Assembly (NCBI RefSeq): GCF_020529025.1
Contig: NZ_JACNMM010000002.1
Location: 496,001-560,000 of the forward strand
DNA from: Oceaniglobus trochenteri
GTDB taxonomy: Bacteria; Pseudomonadota; Alphaproteobacteria; Rhodobacterales; Rhodobacteraceae
Direction: 5' to 3'
Length of the DNA: 64,000 nucleotides
Each line of letters starts with the position of its first letter. Position 1 is the stretch's first letter. The position numbers and the translations under genes are program-made. The notes under the pieces are model-generated. The model saw only the letters and a program-made list of their open reading frames with translations, did no database searches and was not told the origin of the DNA. Positions 55,895-64,000 of the stretch are shown here, one piece after another.

Positions 55895-56041
55895 GGACAG
55901 ACGGGCCACCTGAATGAATGGCGACACCGCCCGCCCGCTGTTTCCGGGAAAAATTCCCCGCTCACGAAACAAGATTACAATGACGCAAGGGAAGGACGAA
56001 ATAAAGTAAGGGATACCTTACCCATGGTCACCGGTGCCCGG
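55895..56041. repeat. Structured repeat unit, copy B
   Basis: Aligns without gaps to the first 66 bases of copy A at an exact 346-base offset, with 55 identities by my count; features kept are GGACAG, the palindrome CGGGAAAAATTCCCCG (55945-55960), GTAAGG-GATA-CCTTAC (56007-56022) and CCGGTGCCCGG (56031-56041). A two-base deletion precedes the last element. Confidence 0.75.
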
Positions 56042-56222
56042 CAGCCGCCCCGGCGCGGCCCGCAGCACCGGTGATGGCGGCCCGGGGAGGCTGGGCCGCA
56101 AGGACGCAGACACAGGGATTTCGGGCCACAATTGCATACCCGGCACCTTCCCGACAGGCAGGTTGCGCTTGAACCATGGCATGGGGTGGGCGATGAAGAG
56201 AACGTAAATGCGAGGACGCCCG

Positions 56223-57311
56223 ATGGCACTTACCGTGCGCGAACAACTGAAATACTGGGGAATCGCCGCGGCGGTCTTCCTGTTCCTTCTCTGGTGGCTG
56301 GGCGGGGTGATCCTGCCGTTCCTGCTGGGGGGCGGTATCGCCTACCTGCTTGATCCGGTGGCAGACCGGCTGGAGCGTCTTGGCCTCAGCCGGGTGATGG
56401 CGACCACGGTGATCACGATCGTCGGGCTGCTGCTGTTCGTGGTGCTGGCGCTGGCGGTGGTGCCGACCCTGATCAGCCAGGCCGCCGGTCTGATCGAATC
56501 GGCGCCCAAGATGGCCAGCAATCTTCAGAAGTTCCTGACCGAACGCTTCCCCGACCTTGTCGACGAAGGGTCGGTCGTGCGCAAATCCCTTGCCGGGGTC
56601 GGCCAGACCATCCAGAGCCGGGGAGGCGAGTTGCTGAACGGTGTCCTTTCGTCGGTCAGCGGCATCGTGAACGTGCTGGTCCTGTTCGTCGTGGTGCCGG
56701 TGGTGGCCTTCTACCTGCTGCTGGACTGGGACAAGATGGTTGCCCGGATCGACTCCCACATCCCGCGCGAACATGTCGTGACCGTGCGCCAGATCGCCAG
56801 CGACATCGACCGTACTCTGGCCGCCTTCGTGCGCGGACAGGGGACCGTCTGCCTGATCCTGGGCATCTATTATGCCGGGGCGCTGATGCTGGTCGGGCTG
56901 CCCTTCGGCCTGGTGGTGGGCGCCATCGCGGGCGCGCTGACCTTCATTCCCTACGTCGGCGCCCTGGTGGGCGGTGGCCTTGCCATCGGCCTTGCGCTGT
57001 TCCAGTTCTGGGGGGATTGGCTGTGGATCGTGCTGGTGGCGGTGATCTTCCAGGCCGGCCAGTTGATCGAGGGCAATGTCCTGACGCCCAAGCTTGTCGG
57101 CTCGTCCATCGGGCTGCATCCCGTCTGGCTGATCTTCGCGCTGTCGGCCTTTGGCGCGCTGTTCGGCTTTGTCGGGCTGCTTGTCGCGGTGCCGGTGGCG
57201 GCGGCCCTTGGCGTCATCATCCGCTATGCCCTTGGAAAATACCGCCACAGCCAGCTTTACCGTGGCAACGACCCCGACGACAGCACTGTCGTTCGCCAGG
57301 ACAGCTTCTGA
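56223..57311 (+). CDS. AI-2E family transporter (PerM-like permease)
   Basis: A 362-residue membrane protein with about eight transmembrane helices and the family hallmarks PVVAFYLLLDWDKMV, GLPFGLVVGAIAGALTFIPYVGALVGG and the C-terminal EGNVLTPKLVGSSIGLHPVW. Members export small molecules or ions; the substrate cannot be deduced. Start at 56223 has GAGG seven bases upstream. It heads the block AI-2E - hdaA - ppk1, with only three bases before hdaA, an order conserved in related alphaproteobacteria. Confidence 0.9.
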   Translation: MALTVREQLKYWGIAAAVFLFLLWWLGGVILPFLLGGGIAYLLDPVADRLERLGLSRVMATTVITIVGLLLFVVLALAVVPTLISQAAGLIESAPKMASNLQKFLTERFPDLVDEGSVVRKSLAGVGQTIQSRGGELLNGVLSSVSGIVNVLVLFVVVPVVAFYLLLDWDKMVARIDSHIPREHVVTVRQIASDIDRTLAAFVRGQGTVCLILGIYYAGALMLVGLPFGLVVGAIAGALTFIPYVGALVGGGLAIGLALFQFWGDWLWIVLVAVIFQAGQLIEGNVLTPKLVGSSIGLHPVWLIFALSAFGALFGFVGLLVAVPVAAALGVIIRYALGKYRHSQLYRGNDPDDSTVVRQDSF

Positions 57312-57314
57312 ACC

Positions 57315-57998
57315 ATGGAACGGCAACTGACCTTCGATCTGCCCAGTGTCCCGGCACTGGGGCGCGAGGATTTCTTCGTCTCGCCCGCCAATGCCAATGC
57401 CGTCGCGGCACTGGACGGCTGGCGCGACTGGCCGCTGCGCAAGCTGGCGCTTTGCGGGCCGCCGGGCGCGGGCAAGACGCATATGGCCCATGTCTTCGCC
57501 GCCGCCACAGGTGCGCCGATCCTGCCCGCAGCGGCGCTGGAGGAGGCCGACATTCCCGCCCTGGCCCGCGCGCCGCTGGTGGTCGAGGACGTGCATGCCA
57601 TCGCCACCGATGCCCCGGCCCAACGCGCGCTGTTCCACCTGCACAACCTATCCCAGGCCGAGGGCGGCACCCTGCTGCTGACCGGACAAGAGGCGCCGGC
57701 CCAGTGGCGCCTTACCCTGCCCGATCTGGCCAGCCGGATGCAGGCCGCCGATGTTGCCCGCATCGACCCGCCCGACGACAACCTGCTGGCGGCCGTGGTG
57801 GCCAAGATGTTTTCCGACCGGCAGTTGAACGTCGACCCCGAGGTGATCCGCTATGTCACCCTGCGGATGGAGCGGTCCTTTGCCGCGGCGCGCGCCCTGG
57901 TCAACCGGCTGGACAAGATCTCGCTCGCGGAAAAGCGGCCGATCACCAAACCGCTGGCGGCGCGGGTGCTGGACAATGGTGACACGCCGGACGCATGA
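57315..57998 (+). CDS. hdaA: HdaA-like DnaA regulatory protein
   Basis: A 227-residue AAA+ protein of the Hda family. Walker A is degenerate but recognisable (LALCGPPGAGKTHMAHV), with LVVEDVHA as the Walker B-like element, and the sensor/arginine region SFAAARALVNRLD. It begins MERQLTFDLP; the QLTFDLP start is a clamp-binding-type motif used by Hda to contact DnaN. Hda with the sliding clamp inactivates DnaA-ATP after initiation. Close downstream of the AI-2E gene and 40 bases before ppk1. Confidence 0.88.
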   Translation: MERQLTFDLPSVPALGREDFFVSPANANAVAALDGWRDWPLRKLALCGPPGAGKTHMAHVFAAATGAPILPAAALEEADIPALARAPLVVEDVHAIATDAPAQRALFHLHNLSQAEGGTLLLTGQEAPAQWRLTLPDLASRMQAADVARIDPPDDNLLAAVVAKMFSDRQLNVDPEVIRYVTLRMERSFAAARALVNRLDKISLAEKRPITKPLAARVLDNGDTPDA

Positions 57999-58038
57999 TC
58001 GTCATGTTCCCGTTACAGCGATTGGTCACAAACCGCCC

Positions 58039-60213
58039 ATGAGCATCACCGATTTCCTTGCCGCCCCCTTCCCCGAAGCCACCGATCTGCCCGATGTCGA
58101 CCTGACCGGCCCGGCGCGGTTCTTCAACCGCGAACTCAGCTGGCTGGCCTTCAACTGGCGGGTGCTGGAAGAGGCGGGCAATCCGCGCGTGCCCCTGTTG
58201 GAGCGGCTGCGGTTCCTGTCGATCAGCGCCACCAACCTTGACGAATTCTATACCGTCCGCGTCGCCGGGCTGCGCGAACTGGCCCAGGCAGGCAACACCA
58301 CCCCCGCCACCGACGGGCTGACCCCGGTGGAACAACTGGTGCTGATCGACCGTGACGCCCGCGCCCTTCTGGAAAAACAGCAATCCCAGTTCCAGGAGTT
58401 GCGCGCCCTGCTTGAGGACGAGGGCATCAGCATCCTGGCGCGCGATGCGTTGACGGATGCCGACCTTGCGCATCTCGAACAGGTCTTCCTGACCCAGGTC
58501 TTCCCGATCCTGTCGCCCCTGGCCATCGACCCGGCCCATCCCTTTCCGTTCATCCCGAACACCGGCTATTCCCTTGCCCTGCAACTGGAACGCCGGGCCG
58601 ACCGGCGCAAGCTGCGCGCGCTTCTGCCGATCCCGGCCCAGATCGACAGGTTCGTGCGCCTGCCCGCCGAGGACGGAAAGGCCCGCTTCCTCCCGCTTGA
58701 GGAACTCCTGCTGCTGCACCTCGGCTCGCTCTACCCCGGCTATACCGAAAAGGGCTCCTGCGCGTTCCGGGTGTTGCGCGACAGCGATCTCGAGGTGGAG
58801 GACGAGGCCGAAGACCTGGTGCGCGAATTCGAGGTGGCGCTGAAACGCCGCCGCCGCGGCGAGGTGGTGCGCCTGACCATCTCCACCGGTGCGCCGGCCG
58901 GGCTGCGCCGGGTCATCATGGAGGAACTGCCCGTCCGCGAGAACGAGGTGATCGAACTGGACGGCATGATCGGCATGGCCGACCTCAAGGAACTGGTGCT
59001 GGACGAACGCCCCGACCTGCTGTGGCCCAGCTTCACGCCCCGCGTCCCCGAACGGGTGCAGGACCACGACGGCGACATGTTCGCGGCGATCCGCCAGAAG
59101 GACATGCTGCTGCATCACCCCTACGAGACCTTCGACATGGTGATCCGGTTCCTGGCCCAGGCCGCGAACGACCCCGACGTGGTGGCGATCAAGCAGACGC
59201 TCTATCGCACCTCGCGCAATTCGCCCATCGTCTCGGCCCTTTGCGATGCCGCGGAACAGGGCAAATCCGTGACCGCCCTGGTCGAGCTGAAGGCCCGCTT
59301 CGACGAGGCGGCCAACATCGCCCAATCCCGGCGGCTGGAACGGTCGGGGGCGCATGTCGTCTATGGTTTCATCAACCTCAAGACCCACGCCAAGATTTCC
59401 ACCGTGGTGCGGCGCGAGGGCGATCAGCTTGTCACCTATACCCACTACGGCACGGGCAACTATCACCCGATCACGGCGCGGATCTATACCGACCTGTCGT
59501 TCTTCACCTGCGATGCCGCGCTGGGGCGCGATGCGACGCGGGTTTTCAACTATCTTTCGGGCTATGCGGTGCCCGACCGGTTGGAAAACCTGGCAATCTC
59601 GCCGCTTTCGCTGAAGACGGCGCTGGTGGACATGATCGGGCAGGAAGCCGAGAACGCCCAGGCCGGGCGCCCCGCGTCGATCTGGGCAAAGATGAACGCG
59701 CTTGTCGACCCCGAGGTGATCGACGCGCTTTATGCCGCCAGCCAGGCGGGGGTGAAGATCAGCCTCGTGGTGCGAGGCATCTGCGGGCTGCGCCCCGGCG
59801 TGAAGGGGCTGAGCGAGAACATCCGCGTGAAATCCATCGTCGGGCGGTTCCTGGAACATTCGCGCATCGTCTGTTTCGGCAACGGCCACGACCTGCCCTC
59901 GCGCAAGGCCCGCGTCTTCATATCCTCGGCCGACTGGATGGGCCGCAACCTCGTGCGCCGGGTCGAAACCCTGGTGGAATGCACCAACCCCACGGTCAAG
60001 GCACAGATCGTCAGCCAGGTGATGGCGGCCAACATGGCCGACACCGCGCAAAGCTGGATCCTGTCGCCCGACGGCAGCTTTGCCCGCAGCCTGCCCGAGG
60101 GCGACACGCCGCCCTTCAACTGCCACCGCTTCTTCATGGAAAACCCATCGCTTTCGGGGCGCGGCACGGCCGGCGCCAGCGATGTGCCGGCGCTGACCCA
60201 TTCCGAGGACTGA
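58039..60213 (+). CDS. ppk1: Polyphosphate kinase 1
   Basis: A 724-residue PPK1. N-terminal domain starts RFFNRELSWLAFNWRVLEEA; the catalytic His lies in GFINLKTHAKISTVVRREG (about residue 455) and the second His in RFLEHSRIVCFGNG; the C-terminal RVFISSADWMGRNLVRRVE motif is intact. It makes polyphosphate from ATP. The ribosome-binding site is weak, but the MSITDF start fits homologues. The partner ppx follows after a reversed PNPOx-family gene. Confidence 0.96.
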   Translation: MSITDFLAAPFPEATDLPDVDLTGPARFFNRELSWLAFNWRVLEEAGNPRVPLLERLRFLSISATNLDEFYTVRVAGLRELAQAGNTTPATDGLTPVEQLVLIDRDARALLEKQQSQFQELRALLEDEGISILARDALTDADLAHLEQVFLTQVFPILSPLAIDPAHPFPFIPNTGYSLALQLERRADRRKLRALLPIPAQIDRFVRLPAEDGKARFLPLEELLLLHLGSLYPGYTEKGSCAFRVLRDSDLEVEDEAEDLVREFEVALKRRRRGEVVRLTISTGAPAGLRRVIMEELPVRENEVIELDGMIGMADLKELVLDERPDLLWPSFTPRVPERVQDHDGDMFAAIRQKDMLLHHPYETFDMVIRFLAQAANDPDVVAIKQTLYRTSRNSPIVSALCDAAEQGKSVTALVELKARFDEAANIAQSRRLERSGAHVVYGFINLKTHAKISTVVRREGDQLVTYTHYGTGNYHPITARIYTDLSFFTCDAALGRDATRVFNYLSGYAVPDRLENLAISPLSLKTALVDMIGQEAENAQAGRPASIWAKMNALVDPEVIDALYAASQAGVKISLVVRGICGLRPGVKGLSENIRVKSIVGRFLEHSRIVCFGNGHDLPSRKARVFISSADWMGRNLVRRVETLVECTNPTVKAQIVSQVMAANMADTAQSWILSPDGSFARSLPEGDTPPFNCHRFFMENPSLSGRGTAGASDVPALTHSED

Positions 60214-60236
60214 GCCTGCGGCAACGCCGGATTAAT

Positions 60237-60292
60237 GAGTATTTTCAGCAAGAAAGAAAGGCAGCGCCCGTTTCTTTCTTGCCCAAATACTC
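60237..60292. repeat. Symmetric repeat hairpin between ppk1 and the convergent PNPOx gene
   Basis: GAGTATTT ... AAATACTC and GCAAGAAAGAAA (60248-60259) ... TTTCTTTCTTGC (60270-60281) are nested perfect arms. Each half is a GAGTATTT/CAAGAAAGAA repeat pointing away from its gene, so one palindrome serves the 3' ends of both. Confidence 0.85.
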
Positions 60293-60322
60293 AAATTCCG
60301 ACGGTGCGGCCGGGCGCAGCGT

Positions 60323-60877
60323 TCAGAGGGCCGGAAAGCCCGTCGGCAAGCCGTCGATGCTTTCGCGGTTTTCCTTGTCCCACCAGTCGCGGATGCCCTC
60401 TTCGCCCTTGTTGTCGTGCCAGTTCTCCATCGCCTGGCGTTCGCCCTGGTAGTCGAACAGCGGCACGCCGTAGCCACAGGATGTCTGCACAAGGTCGATG
60501 GCCAGGCGCACGATCTGCCGGGTGCCCAGGGGCAGCGGGGCATCGAAATGGGCGGCGATGGCGCTGTCAAATGCCGCGGTTCCGTGGCTGAGCGCGGTGC
60601 CCTGGCCGTAAAGGCGCATGATCTGCGGCGGGCCCGCGAAGCTGCACAGCATGATTGTCATCCGCCCGTCGGCCCTGAGGTGGGCGGCGGTTTCCATGCC
60701 GCTGCCCGTCCTGTCGAGGTAGAGCACCGTCTGCGCATCCACCACGCGCAGGGCGCCGATTTCGCGGGGCGAGATATTGACCCGGCTGTCGGTGGTCGCC
60801 GTGGCGGTGAAGAACATGTGCTGGCGCGCGATGAAATCGCGGTGGGCATCGGAAAGTGCGGGAAACTGCTTGGCCAT
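60323..60877 (-). CDS. Pyridoxamine 5'-phosphate oxidase family protein
   Basis: A 184-residue FMN-binding split-barrel protein: HMFFTATATTDSRVNISPRE and VLYLDRTGSGMETAAHLRADGRMTIM are the flavin-fold strands. It is not PdxH itself (motifs differ); relatives reduce or sequester flavins or haem. The ATG at 60877 was chosen as it begins the conserved MAKQFPALSD; an upstream start gives an odd leader. It is reversed relative to ppk1 and ppx and separates them. Confidence 0.85.
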   Translation of the reverse strand: MAKQFPALSDAHRDFIARQHMFFTATATTDSRVNISPREIGALRVVDAQTVLYLDRTGSGMETAAHLRADGRMTIMLCSFAGPPQIMRLYGQGTALSHGTAAFDSAIAAHFDAPLPLGTRQIVRLAIDLVQTSCGYGVPLFDYQGERQAMENWHDNKGEEGIRDWWDKENRESIDGLPTGFPAL

Positions 60878-61005
60878 GGCAACCTTCAGAGTGGAATCGC
60901 CCCAGTCTGCCCCGGATTGCACCGGGACAAAAGGCCGCTTCGCATTGACCGGGCGCCGATCACGGGGCAGTGTCGCCGCAACGACAAAGCTGCCGGGAAA
61001 GCGCG

Positions 61006-62553
61006 ATGCAGGACGACCAGGAAGACCGGACGCCGTTTGGCCGCCCTCTTTTCGATGATCCGACGGCCCGTGCCCTGTCCCGTGTCGGGGTGGTCGACGT
61101 GGGGTCGAACTCGGTCCGCATGGTGGTCTTCGACGGCGCGGCGCGCTCGCCCGCGTATTTCTTCAACGAAAAGGTGATGGCGGGCCTTGGCGCAGGCACC
61201 GGTGAAACCGGCCGTCTGAGCGTCGAGGGGCGCAAACGCGCGCTGGCCGCCATGATCCGGTTTCAGCAACTGGCCGAGGGGATGAACGCCACCCCCCTGA
61301 CCGTGGTTGCCACCGCCGCCGTGCGCGAGGCCGAGGACGGCCCCGAGTTCCGCGCCGAGGTGGCCGAACATACCGGTCTGAAGATGTGGGTTGTTGACGG
61401 GCGCGAAGAAGCCCGCCTATCGGCCCAAGGCGTTCTGCTGGGCTGGCCCGGGGCGCACGGGATGGTCTGCGACATCGGCGGTTCGTCGATGGAACTGGCC
61501 CAGATCGGCGAAGGGCGCGTGGGCAAGCGGGTGTCATCCGCGCTTGGGCCGCTGCGGCTTCAGGGGATCAAGGGCGGCAAGAAGGCGATCAAGGCGCATA
61601 TCGCCGCCACCTTGGACGATCTGGTCGAAACCATGGGGATCGACAACAAGCGGCTGTTCCTGGTCGGCGGGTCCTGGCGGGCCATCGCCCGCCTGGACAT
61701 GGAGCGGCGCGGCTATCCGCTGCACGTTCAGCATGAATACCGCATGACGCCCCAGGGTATTCAGGACACGGTGAAATTCATCGACAGCCACAGCGTGGAA
61801 GAACTGCGCGCCATGACCGGCATCGGCGAGGCGCGCATGGCCCTGGTGCCCTTGGCGGCCATGGTCCTGAAACAGCTGGTGCGCCGGTTCAAGCCGCGCG
61901 ACATCGCGATTTCCAGCTATGGCATCCGCGAAGGTCTGCTGTTTGAACAGATGCCCCAGCGCCTGCGCGACCGCGACCCCCTGATCGAGGCCTGCCGCTG
62001 GGCCGAGCAGAAGGACGCCCGCCTGCCCGGCTTCGGGCGCGCGCTTTATCAATTCCTGCTGCCGCTGTTCAAGGGCGAGGGCGAAAAGCGGCTGCGCATC
62101 ATCCGGGCCGCCTGTCTGTTGCATGATGTCAGTTGGCGCGCCCACCCCGATTACCGCCACGAAGCCTGTTTCGACAATGCCACCCGCGCCAACCTGGGCG
62201 GGCTGACCCACCGCGAACGGGTCTTCATGGGCCTTGCCCTGCTGCACCGCTACAAGAATTCGCGCAGCGGCAGCCGGTTCGAACCCCTTGTCGCCCTTCT
62301 GGACGAACGAGAGGTGGCCCTGGCCGAGGTTCTGGGCCGGGCCATGCGGTTCGGCGCGATGTTCTCGGCCGACAAGCCCGGTTCGCTGGGAGAATTGCGG
62401 TGGTTTCCGAAGAAGAAGTTGCTGGAGCTCTGGCTCACGAAACCGGCCGAGGCGCTGTTCGGCGAGGTGGCGCAATCGCGCTTCACCTCGCTGGTCACCG
62501 CCCTGGGGGCGGAAAGCAACGTTAAGCGACTGCGCGCGAAGGGCGAGCGTTAG
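61006..62553 (+). CDS. ppx: Exopolyphosphatase / guanosine pentaphosphatase family
   Basis: A 515-residue Ppx/GppA protein. ASKHA motifs: VVDVGSNSVRMVVFDG and CDIGGSSMELAQ; the middle region has ATAAVREAEDGPEF and LDMERRGYPLHVQHEYRMTP; the C-terminal HD-like helical domain (about 320-500) contains CLLHDVSWRAHPDYRHEA. It releases phosphate from polyphosphate ends, opposing Ppk1. Start at 61006 omits a 12-residue chance extension. Overlaps the next gene by four bases, convergent. Confidence 0.94.
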   Translation: MQDDQEDRTPFGRPLFDDPTARALSRVGVVDVGSNSVRMVVFDGAARSPAYFFNEKVMAGLGAGTGETGRLSVEGRKRALAAMIRFQQLAEGMNATPLTVVATAAVREAEDGPEFRAEVAEHTGLKMWVVDGREEARLSAQGVLLGWPGAHGMVCDIGGSSMELAQIGEGRVGKRVSSALGPLRLQGIKGGKKAIKAHIAATLDDLVETMGIDNKRLFLVGGSWRAIARLDMERRGYPLHVQHEYRMTPQGIQDTVKFIDSHSVEELRAMTGIGEARMALVPLAAMVLKQLVRRFKPRDIAISSYGIREGLLFEQMPQRLRDRDPLIEACRWAEQKDARLPGFGRALYQFLLPLFKGEGEKRLRIIRAACLLHDVSWRAHPDYRHEACFDNATRANLGGLTHRERVFMGLALLHRYKNSRSGSRFEPLVALLDEREVALAEVLGRAMRFGAMFSADKPGSLGELRWFPKKKLLELWLTKPAEALFGEVAQSRFTSLVTALGAESNVKRLRAKGER

Positions 62554-62885
62554 AGTTCGATCTCGGAACCGTCGGGCAGGGGCAGATCCGGCTCGGGCGT
62601 CTTGCGGCGCAGGATGATATCGCCATTGGGCAAGACTTCGGGCGGATGATAGTCATCCAGATCCTCGATGTTCAGCCCTTGCCAGTTGAGGTTCTGCAAT
62701 TCGCGCGCCAGATCGCGCATGGCGGGTTCAACCTCGTCCAGCAGGCCGCGAAACAGCAGGCGCGCGCCCCTGTCCAGCAGATCGACACCTTCCCCGACAT
62801 CGCCTTCGGGCGCGGGTTCGGTGGTCTGGGCGGGGGCGGACAGGGCGAAGGTGCCCGCAAGGAAAAGCACGGCAATCTGTTTCAT
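62550..62885 (-). CDS. Small exported protein
   Basis: A 111-residue protein with a signal peptide (MKQIAVLFLAGTFALSAPAQ) and a mature part containing LDRGARLLFRGLLDEVEPAMRDLARELQNL and DDYHPPEVLPNGDIILRRK, ending in acidic DGSEIEL. Similar short proteins are common in Rhodobacteraceae and are sometimes mislabelled AAA+ ATPases; I see no nucleotide-binding motif. Function unknown. TGGGTGGTATG precedes the start. Confidence 0.8.
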   Translation of the reverse strand: MKQIAVLFLAGTFALSAPAQTTEPAPEGDVGEGVDLLDRGARLLFRGLLDEVEPAMRDLARELQNLNWQGLNIEDLDDYHPPEVLPNGDIILRRKTPEPDLPLPDGSEIEL

Positions 62886-62961
62886 ACCACCCAATATAGC
62901 GCAGGTCGGGCGATTTTCTAAGGGCTTCGATGGTTTTCGCCCGCACAGGCCGGCATCGGCG

Positions 62962-63966
62962 CTAAATGTCAATGTCCAGCGTCACCGGGAAATGGTCCGA
63001 CGCATCGTTCAGCGCCGCGGCCAGCACCGGATCGCTGGCCAGCGCCGGGTCGTTCAGGGGGTGCCAGATCCGCCACTGCGGGGCGCGGGCCGCCAGGTCG
63101 GGCGATACCATGATGAAATCCAGCAGCGCCTCAAGCCAGCGCTCTTCGTGCTGCTGCCAGAACCGTGCGGTGCTGACACCCGGACGGGTGATATGCGGAT
63201 CGTGAAGCTGCGCCGCCGTGCCTTCGCCGCGCACGATCTCTACCCCCGATCGCCCGAACAACCGTTCATAGACATCAAGCCCCGGGCCATCGTTGAAATC
63301 CCCCATGACCATGACGGAATCGCCCGCGTCCAGGTGGGTCTGCACCCGCTGGCGCAGCCAGATGCATTGCGCCAACTGCTTGCGCCTGTTCTCGATCGCG
63401 ATGCGCATGGCGTCGGCCTCGGAACTGGCCCCATGCGGTGCCTTCGATTTCGCGTGTACCCCGATCAGCCGCAGATCGTTTCCCGCGCGGGTGCGCAGCG
63501 CCACCTCAAGCGGCGGTTTCGACCAGCGCACCGTTTCGGGGGCGGCATCGACATCGAGATCGATATGGAAGGCCTCGTCAAAGCGGGGGTTCTGCCGTGC
63601 GCCGGGCTGCCCCAGGGCCAGGCCGCCGGGCGCATGGCGGGCGGTCATGCTGTCGGGGTCATACAGCAGCGCGATCTCCTGCTGGGTGTCGTTGGCAAAT
63701 CCGATCAGCGCCCGCCTTGCCCGCAGGCCGAAGCGTGCCGCGAAGGTCTCAAGCGCGCGGGTGCCGTCGCGCCCCCGGCTGGTGTCCGGCGCCTCGATCA
63801 CCATGACCGCATCGGCGTCAAGCGCGCGGAACACCGCCCCCAGCGCGGCCGTCTGTGTGGCGCGGGTGACATTCCAGCGGGCCGACCAGCCGTCATCGTC
63901 GATCAGGGCGCCTGCATCGTCGAACAGGCTGTTGAACCATTCAACGTTGTAGCTGGCGAACCTCAC
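62962..63966 (-). CDS. Endonuclease/exonuclease/phosphatase-family protein
   Basis: A 334-residue EEP-fold protein: N in MRFASYNVEWF, Glu in MVIEAPDTS, His in IGVHAKSKAP, Asp-Asn in VMGDFNDGPG and the terminal SDHFPVT. Reaction could be nuclease, phosphatase or sphingomyelinase-like; no signal peptide is visible. The start is a GTG at 63966 overlapping the stop of the preceding, edge-truncated gene (GTGA), so it is the second gene of a pair. Confidence 0.85.
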   Translation of the reverse strand: MRFASYNVEWFNSLFDDAGALIDDDGWSARWNVTRATQTAALGAVFRALDADAVMVIEAPDTSRGRDGTRALETFAARFGLRARRALIGFANDTQQEIALLYDPDSMTARHAPGGLALGQPGARQNPRFDEAFHIDLDVDAAPETVRWSKPPLEVALRTRAGNDLRLIGVHAKSKAPHGASSEADAMRIAIENRRKQLAQCIWLRQRVQTHLDAGDSVMVMGDFNDGPGLDVYERLFGRSGVEIVRGEGTAAQLHDPHITRPGVSTARFWQQHEERWLEALLDFIMVSPDLAARAPQWRIWHPLNDPALASDPVLAAALNDASDHFPVTLDIDI

Positions 63967-64000
63967 GCGCGGCCTGCGCTGATCTCTTCATAGGCGCGGT
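63963..64000 (-). CDS. C-terminus of an unidentified gene cut by the right edge
   Basis: Reads RAYEEISAGRA before its TGA at 63965-63963. Only 11 residues are visible; translation is coupled to the EEP-fold gene by GTGA. Identity cannot be determined. Confidence 0.5.
   Translation of the reverse strand, partial: RAYEEISAGRA

Noticed and set aside
55336-55972. Two minus-strand ORFs with similar starts (ERGIVPGN... and ERGIFPGN...) suggesting paralogous small proteins.
   Set aside because: No ribosome-binding sites, the second begins with TTG and runs through a terminator, and most differences between copies are nonsynonymous; the similarity follows from the DNA repeat.

Overview
The window is a chromosomal segment of a Rhodobacteraceae-type alphaproteobacterium (Roseobacter/Paracoccus relatives). 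The family assignment is an inference from high GC and strong GC3, overlapping ATGA/TGATG/GTGA gene junctions, a complete beta-hydroxyaspartate cycle cluster (bhcABCD plus bhcR), the order AI-2E permease - hdaA - ppk1 - ppx, a short-form ProS, and two families of short 3'-end repeats typical of this family. No rRNA, tRNA or CRISPR array was seen. Both edges cut genes: a pqiB-like gene on the left and an unidentified C-terminus on the right.

Layout. 1-1.8 kb: PqiA/PqiB-type membrane transport genes with the PqiA halves on separate, translationally coupled genes. 2-8.5 kb: a GAPDH, then bhcD-bhcC-bhcB-bhcA (leftward) with the divergent IclR regulator bhcR; together they encode glyoxylate assimilation to oxaloacetate via beta-hydroxyaspartate and iminosuccinate. 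8.5-16.7 kb: adenine deaminase, a candidate small RNA with a CCUCC loop, SRAP/HMCES protein, periplasmic 5'-nucleotidase, DUF952-pyrD, MATE exporter and two hotdog thioesterases. 16.8-24.3 kb: a fatty-acid/acyl-CoA beta-oxidation block with two tandem MerR regulators, acyl-CoA dehydrogenase, GST, thiolase and FadJ-type multifunctional enzyme. 24-28.6 kb: a Hint protein lacking the catalytic Cys, a sulfotransferase, an M48-like protein that has lost its zinc motif, a guanidine-II riboswitch in front of a Gdx/SugE guanidinium exporter, and a SPOR protein. 28.7-33.5 kb: nucleoside salvage (cdd-deoA-deoB-add, upp). 33.5-45.5 kb: mostly single housekeeping genes (maeB, prpE, nadK, glyA, lepA). 45.6-49.6 kb: gluconate metabolism (gluconolactonase-like, gnd, gluconate 5-dehydrogenase with a GntR-type box in its promoter).

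49.7-51.8 kb is an intact 2,079-bp IS1595-family element with near-identical terminal inverted repeats, an 8-bp target duplication and a P63C-domain passenger gene. It has landed inside one of the intergenic repeats. 51.8-55.3 kb holds lolD-lolC and proS. 55.3-56.2 kb is a gene-free 0.93-kb stretch with two diverged copies of a structured unit 346 bp apart, one followed by a minus-strand terminator. 56.2-64 kb holds AI-2E permease, hdaA, ppk1 and ppx (DnaA regulation and polyphosphate), interrupted by a PNPOx-family gene, then a small secreted protein and an endonuclease/exonuclease/phosphatase-fold enzyme.

The strongest items for follow-up are the complete bhc cluster and its operator region, the textbook guanidine-II riboswitch, the candidate anti-Shine-Dalgarno small RNA, the P63C-carrying IS with its traceable target, the 346-bp-spaced structured repeats, and the GntR-like box.
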